Below are positions 60,886 to 64,000 of a stretch of DNA of 64,000 nucleotides, piece by piece. The DNA comes from Montifringilla adamsi. Taxonomy: Eukaryota; Chordata; Aves; Passeriformes; Passeridae. Numbering within the stretch: the stretch's first letter is position 1; the number at the start of each line of letters is the position of its first letter. A program made the position numbers and the translations under genes. Below the pieces are notes generated by a model, which ran no database searches, was not told the DNA's origin, and saw only the letters and a program-made list of their open reading frames with translations. The stretch lies in contig JAGGNK010012114.1 in the NCBI GenBank assembly GCA_017590115.1, positions 185,871 through 249,870 on the forward strand, in the 5' to 3' direction.

Positions 60886-62140
60886 GTACTTGTGTTTATA
60901 CTTAAGTGGATGTGTTCGCAATTTTCTGAGATAAAACTAACTTTGAGAAATTAATTTTATTAATTTTATTTATCTATGTAGTTTATTGTTTATTTTTTAC
61001 TTTTTCAAGGGTAAGCACTCCAGCGAAGAGCCAGTCTGTGTGAAATTTCTGTCTATAGCAGTGAGGCTTCTTTTAAAAGGCATTTTTACCTAGTGCAACA
61101 TAAACTGGGGAGGAGCAAGGAACAAGACCCTAAGTCATAAAACCCTTTTGTGGAGAAGTTGATTATGCCCTGACTTACTACTCTTTGGGTCTCTTCAGAG
61201 AGCTATGAGGTAAACACCCAAAAGGTAGTGTTGAGCCTTCTCCAAAGACTCTGAGTAGGTGCTATCAGCCCTGGAGTAAATTTTCATGAGGAACAGATCC
61301 TTGCTTCTACATACCATTGGATTTAGAAGTAAATCATGCTGCAAGAAACCTATTTTCTTCTTTAACACTGCTAAACTGGGTCTATACCATTTATCTGAGC
61401 AATTTTTCTCAACTCCTCTGATTCAGATCAAGCCAACATTAGGACAAGTGCAGTCTTATTTTCTTGGAATTAAAGGTTACAAATTCACTACAGCAATAGA
61501 AGTATAACTCAAAAAGAATACTCCAAAATGTACATCTTGTTCTGTTTTTCACCTGAGGAAGATTTTAGGTAACCAAAAGAGTGTTTAATTTTCCTAAACA
61601 AAATTATTTTTTCTATTCAGAAAAATGCTTATTGTCTGCACACCTCAGCTGCCAGTCATGTTCTAGCTGCTAGTCAAGGATTCTTTTAGGCTCTTTCTTG
61701 ATACAACCTTCTTTTTCCTGGAACCAAAAAATGCTGTGCTTTTGCTTAGCCTTGAAATGCATTGTTAAAATGTAGTCTAGGTGCCACTGACTGATCTTCT
61801 AAAAGGGACAATACTAGGACATAAATTGTCCACAAACTGGTGATTGAATTCTTAATTTGATTATTTTTCTCACAAGCTGATTTCCATTTTGACAGTTTCA
61901 TAAGTCAGAGGAACCATTACCTTTCTGATGGCCTTACAATGTATGTAATGTAGTTTTTTATTAACAAAGATCACAGACAGCACATTAGTAATAAAACTGT
62001 ATAAGCTGGCCTCTCGTGTCCCACTCTTTTTGAGCAGGTTTGGATTTGCTTTATGGTGATCTTGAAAGTCACAAGAAGAATCTGGAAGCAGATTTGATTT
62101 CTTAGGGGAAAGCTGTCTGAGATGAGGATCTTGGGCATAA

Positions 62141-62194
62141 TAGCATGATTACAGTGATACATGATCATGATTACAATGATAGCATGATTACAGA
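62141..62194. repeat. short imperfect tandem repeat (ATGATTACA)
   Basis: CATGATTACA recurs three times at about 20-25-bp spacing, with ATGATCATGA between copies. Small local duplication. Confidence 0.75.
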
Positions 62195-62896
62195 GAGCTT
62201 GCTATGGCTTGATAGACCTGGAATTTTTCAATCAGCCATCAGCCATGAAGTTTGTGAACATGTGGATCTTCATGAGCAGTTGCTGTAGATACAATTGGAT
62301 CTGGAGGAGTGGGAAACAGTCAGCTGACCAGAGAGAGGTAAAAGAGAATGGAATTTTTGTTAGAACCACAGTAAGACTTCACTACCTGAACAGAATTAGC
62401 AGTCTAATACCAGGTGGCCATATAATAGTTGAGGAAATTACAGATCAGGAGACTGGTATCCACTTGTTTTTTCCCTCCAATGTTTATATTTGTGCAGCTA
62501 CAGCTGACTTTCTATAGACAGACATGTTACTAATCATACTTGTTGGAGAGAGGCACAGAAAATAATGTGTTCCTCAGAGATTTGCCTCACCTTTGTGTTC
62601 TCTAGTCGTGGCATCATTAAAAGCACTAATAGAGTCCCTCTGAGTTTGGGGCACTACTTAGATATAGCTGTTCACTGAAGAGGAAATCAGAAAAGAGAAA
62701 CGCAGAAACAATCCACATCCAGTGTAGAATTTTCCTTCGGGGAAGTCTCAAGTAATTGTGTGTTATATGTGTGTCTCTCCAGCCAATTATGGGCATTCAC
62801 TCAGCTGCTTGTGTCTGAATTTGTCAGGTTTCTAATGTAATATATAAATCTGTTCCTGCTTGACTCCAAAAGCACAGCTGGTTTTGATCAGACTCC

Positions 62897-62906
62897 TATA
62901 AAAAGG
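62897..62906 (+). promoter_or_regulatory. candidate TATA box
   Basis: TATAAAAAGG is a near-consensus TATA element directly left of a CpG-enriched kilobase, with a CCAAT word at 62783-62787. If used, transcription would start near 62930 on the plus strand. Confidence 0.35.
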
Positions 62907-62929
62907 AAATTTCAATTAGCAGTGATCCA

Positions 62930-63896
62930 AATATATTCTGGAGGTATATTTTTACGGCTGCTTGACGAATAGCACTCTTTGTTCGCGAGGGTGTGTGTGA
63001 CTCTCAAATGCAAAGCAGCCAGAACTGTGAGTCATCACCACAAACACAGTACTTTGTTGCAGGGGTCACATTCTGCCAAAACCAGAGGAATTAGCTAGCC
63101 GGATTGAATTAGCGGTTGAAACACATTAATTTATGCTACATAAATGTTATTGTGGCCCTGTGGGCAAGTACTTAGGTCATATGCTTTATGAACTATTTGT
63201 ACCAAGAGGGCTTTCCAGCTGTAAATCAGCTTCGAAGCACAGTTTTGCAAAGTATTCATGGCTCTGCACTGTGCTTTCCCCTGTCCACACTGATTCCATC
63301 TCTTGGCACACTGATTGCTTGCCATTCTGCATGCGCTTCACAGGATTTTCTGCAAGAGGAGTGGATCAGCAGCCAGAGCAGAGCTCGGGCTGGGTCTGGT
63401 AGAGAAGTTGAGCCCTGGCCAGTCGCCGATGACGCTTGTGGGCAGCTGTGGGTTTGTGGCTCCAGGCGTCTGGCAGCAGGCAGGCTGCTAGAGTTGGTGC
63501 AGCTGTGTGGTAAATGGAAACCTCGGTATCTCAAGCACACGTACAACCCAGCCCTTGACAAGGCTGTTTCTCTTCTGGGGGAGGAGGGGAATTAGATATG
63601 CTTTTGGCCACATTATTTCAGAGTGAGAAAAAGTCGAAGTGTTTTCTCGCTTCGAATTATGGTAACTGAGGACACATGCCAAGAAAGAATTATGCATAGT
63701 GTTTTAACTTGTTTTTATGTGTTTGGATATGTCTCTGCCAAAAATCTGACAGAGCCTCATTGTTGCAGCTTTTCCATCGAAGCCACTGACTGCACCCAGC
63801 AAACATTTCATAAATAATGAAGTAATTGGGGGCATTTAGTGTTGTCTGATCGTGTCAGCAGTTGCATGTAACACGCTCTACTTTCCAGCAAGCCAG
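62930..63896 (+). other. CpG-enriched block ending at a consensus splice donor; candidate first exon/promoter region
   Basis: I count about 22 CpGs here, against about three in the preceding 600 bp and very few elsewhere outside CR1 and ERV sequence. The block ends CCAG/GTAAGC at 63896/63897, a strong donor. A possible acceptor (TTGTTGCAG, 63768) would instead give a 128-nt exon, 63769-63896. Open frames of 89 and 135 codons on plus (63133-63402, 63188-63595) and 101 on minus have no recognised domain. It may be the 5' exon of a host gene to the right, or a conserved enhancer. Confidence 0.35.
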
Positions 63897-64000
63897 GTAA
63901 GCGCTACAGCAGTGTGAGAAGGGAGACAATGTTGGTCTCCACAGGGGAATGGTCTTTTTAAACAAGCACATTTCACTCAGACCACTAATTCCATCCTTTT

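Larger units (their letters stand above)
54718..62896. other. unique sequence, no gene recognised; several possible regulatory blocks
   Basis: About 8 kb with no recognised interspersed repeat. ORFs are 115 codons or shorter and motif-free. Blocks at about 57540-57740 and 60000-60360 have balanced composition, TAAT words, an AGATAAGA GATA site (about 60029) and E-box-like CAGATG (about 60064), resembling vertebrate enhancers. This is inference only. Confidence 0.4.

Noticed and set aside
63188..63595. 135-codon plus-strand ORF in the CpG-enriched block
   Set aside because: No recognisable domain, and overlaps comparable ORFs in other frames; kept only as part of the candidate exon/promoter call.

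Overview
This window looks like bird nuclear DNA, most likely from a passerine. It is AT-rich and CpG-poor. Its interspersed repeats are almost all 5'-truncated CR1 LINEs, whose 3' ends carry the avian CR1 signature (a 'gatgatctt..ggtc.cttccaa' block followed by 'attctatgattctatg'-like octamers). There are also several endogenous-retrovirus LTRs. No Alu, L1 or bacterial signatures were seen. I found no rRNA, tRNA, CRISPR or operon structure. I could not recognise any intact protein-coding gene: almost every ORF of 60-157 codons is a chance ORF, a decayed CR1 or ERV frame, or a shadow of one.

Layout. 1-6.5 kb: unique AT-rich sequence with two short splice-site-bounded segments (2911-2994, 4937-5021), a CA/TA microsatellite and a compound palindrome. 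6.6-7.7 kb: three CR1 fragments in alternating orientation. 9.8-13 kb: further CR1 pieces, including a plus-strand RT C-terminal/3'UTR copy placed against a minus-strand EN-RT linker copy. 13-21 kb: unique sequence. 21.1-23.4 kb: the longest CR1 copy (minus; end of the endonuclease domain, RT and 3'UTR) with many lesions. 24.3-25.1 kb: a probable solo LTR. 25-38 kb: mostly unique, with poly-A tracts and one CR1 3' end. 38.7-39.1 kb: a complete solo LTR (minus) with a perfect 6-bp target-site duplication. 41.4-41.5 kb: a 120-N assembly gap between C-rich, quadruplex-capable flanks. 44-46.4 kb: a CR1 and a possible LTR. 48.7-50.5 kb: an internally deleted provirus with LTR, tRNA-Trp-like primer site and class II-like integrase remnant. 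50.6-52.5 kb: two CR1 copies. 54-56 kb: an LTR-like fragment and two perfect hairpins. 56-62.9 kb: unique sequence. 62.9-63.9 kb: a CpG-enriched block with a TATA box on its left and a consensus splice donor on its right, the best candidate for a host promoter and first exon.

Overall this is an intergenic or large-intron landscape shaped by old CR1 activity and a few ERV insertions reduced to LTRs or deleted. Host function, if any, is most likely at the right edge and in scattered blocks that read like conserved regulatory DNA. Conservation cannot be tested from one sequence, so those calls are inference.
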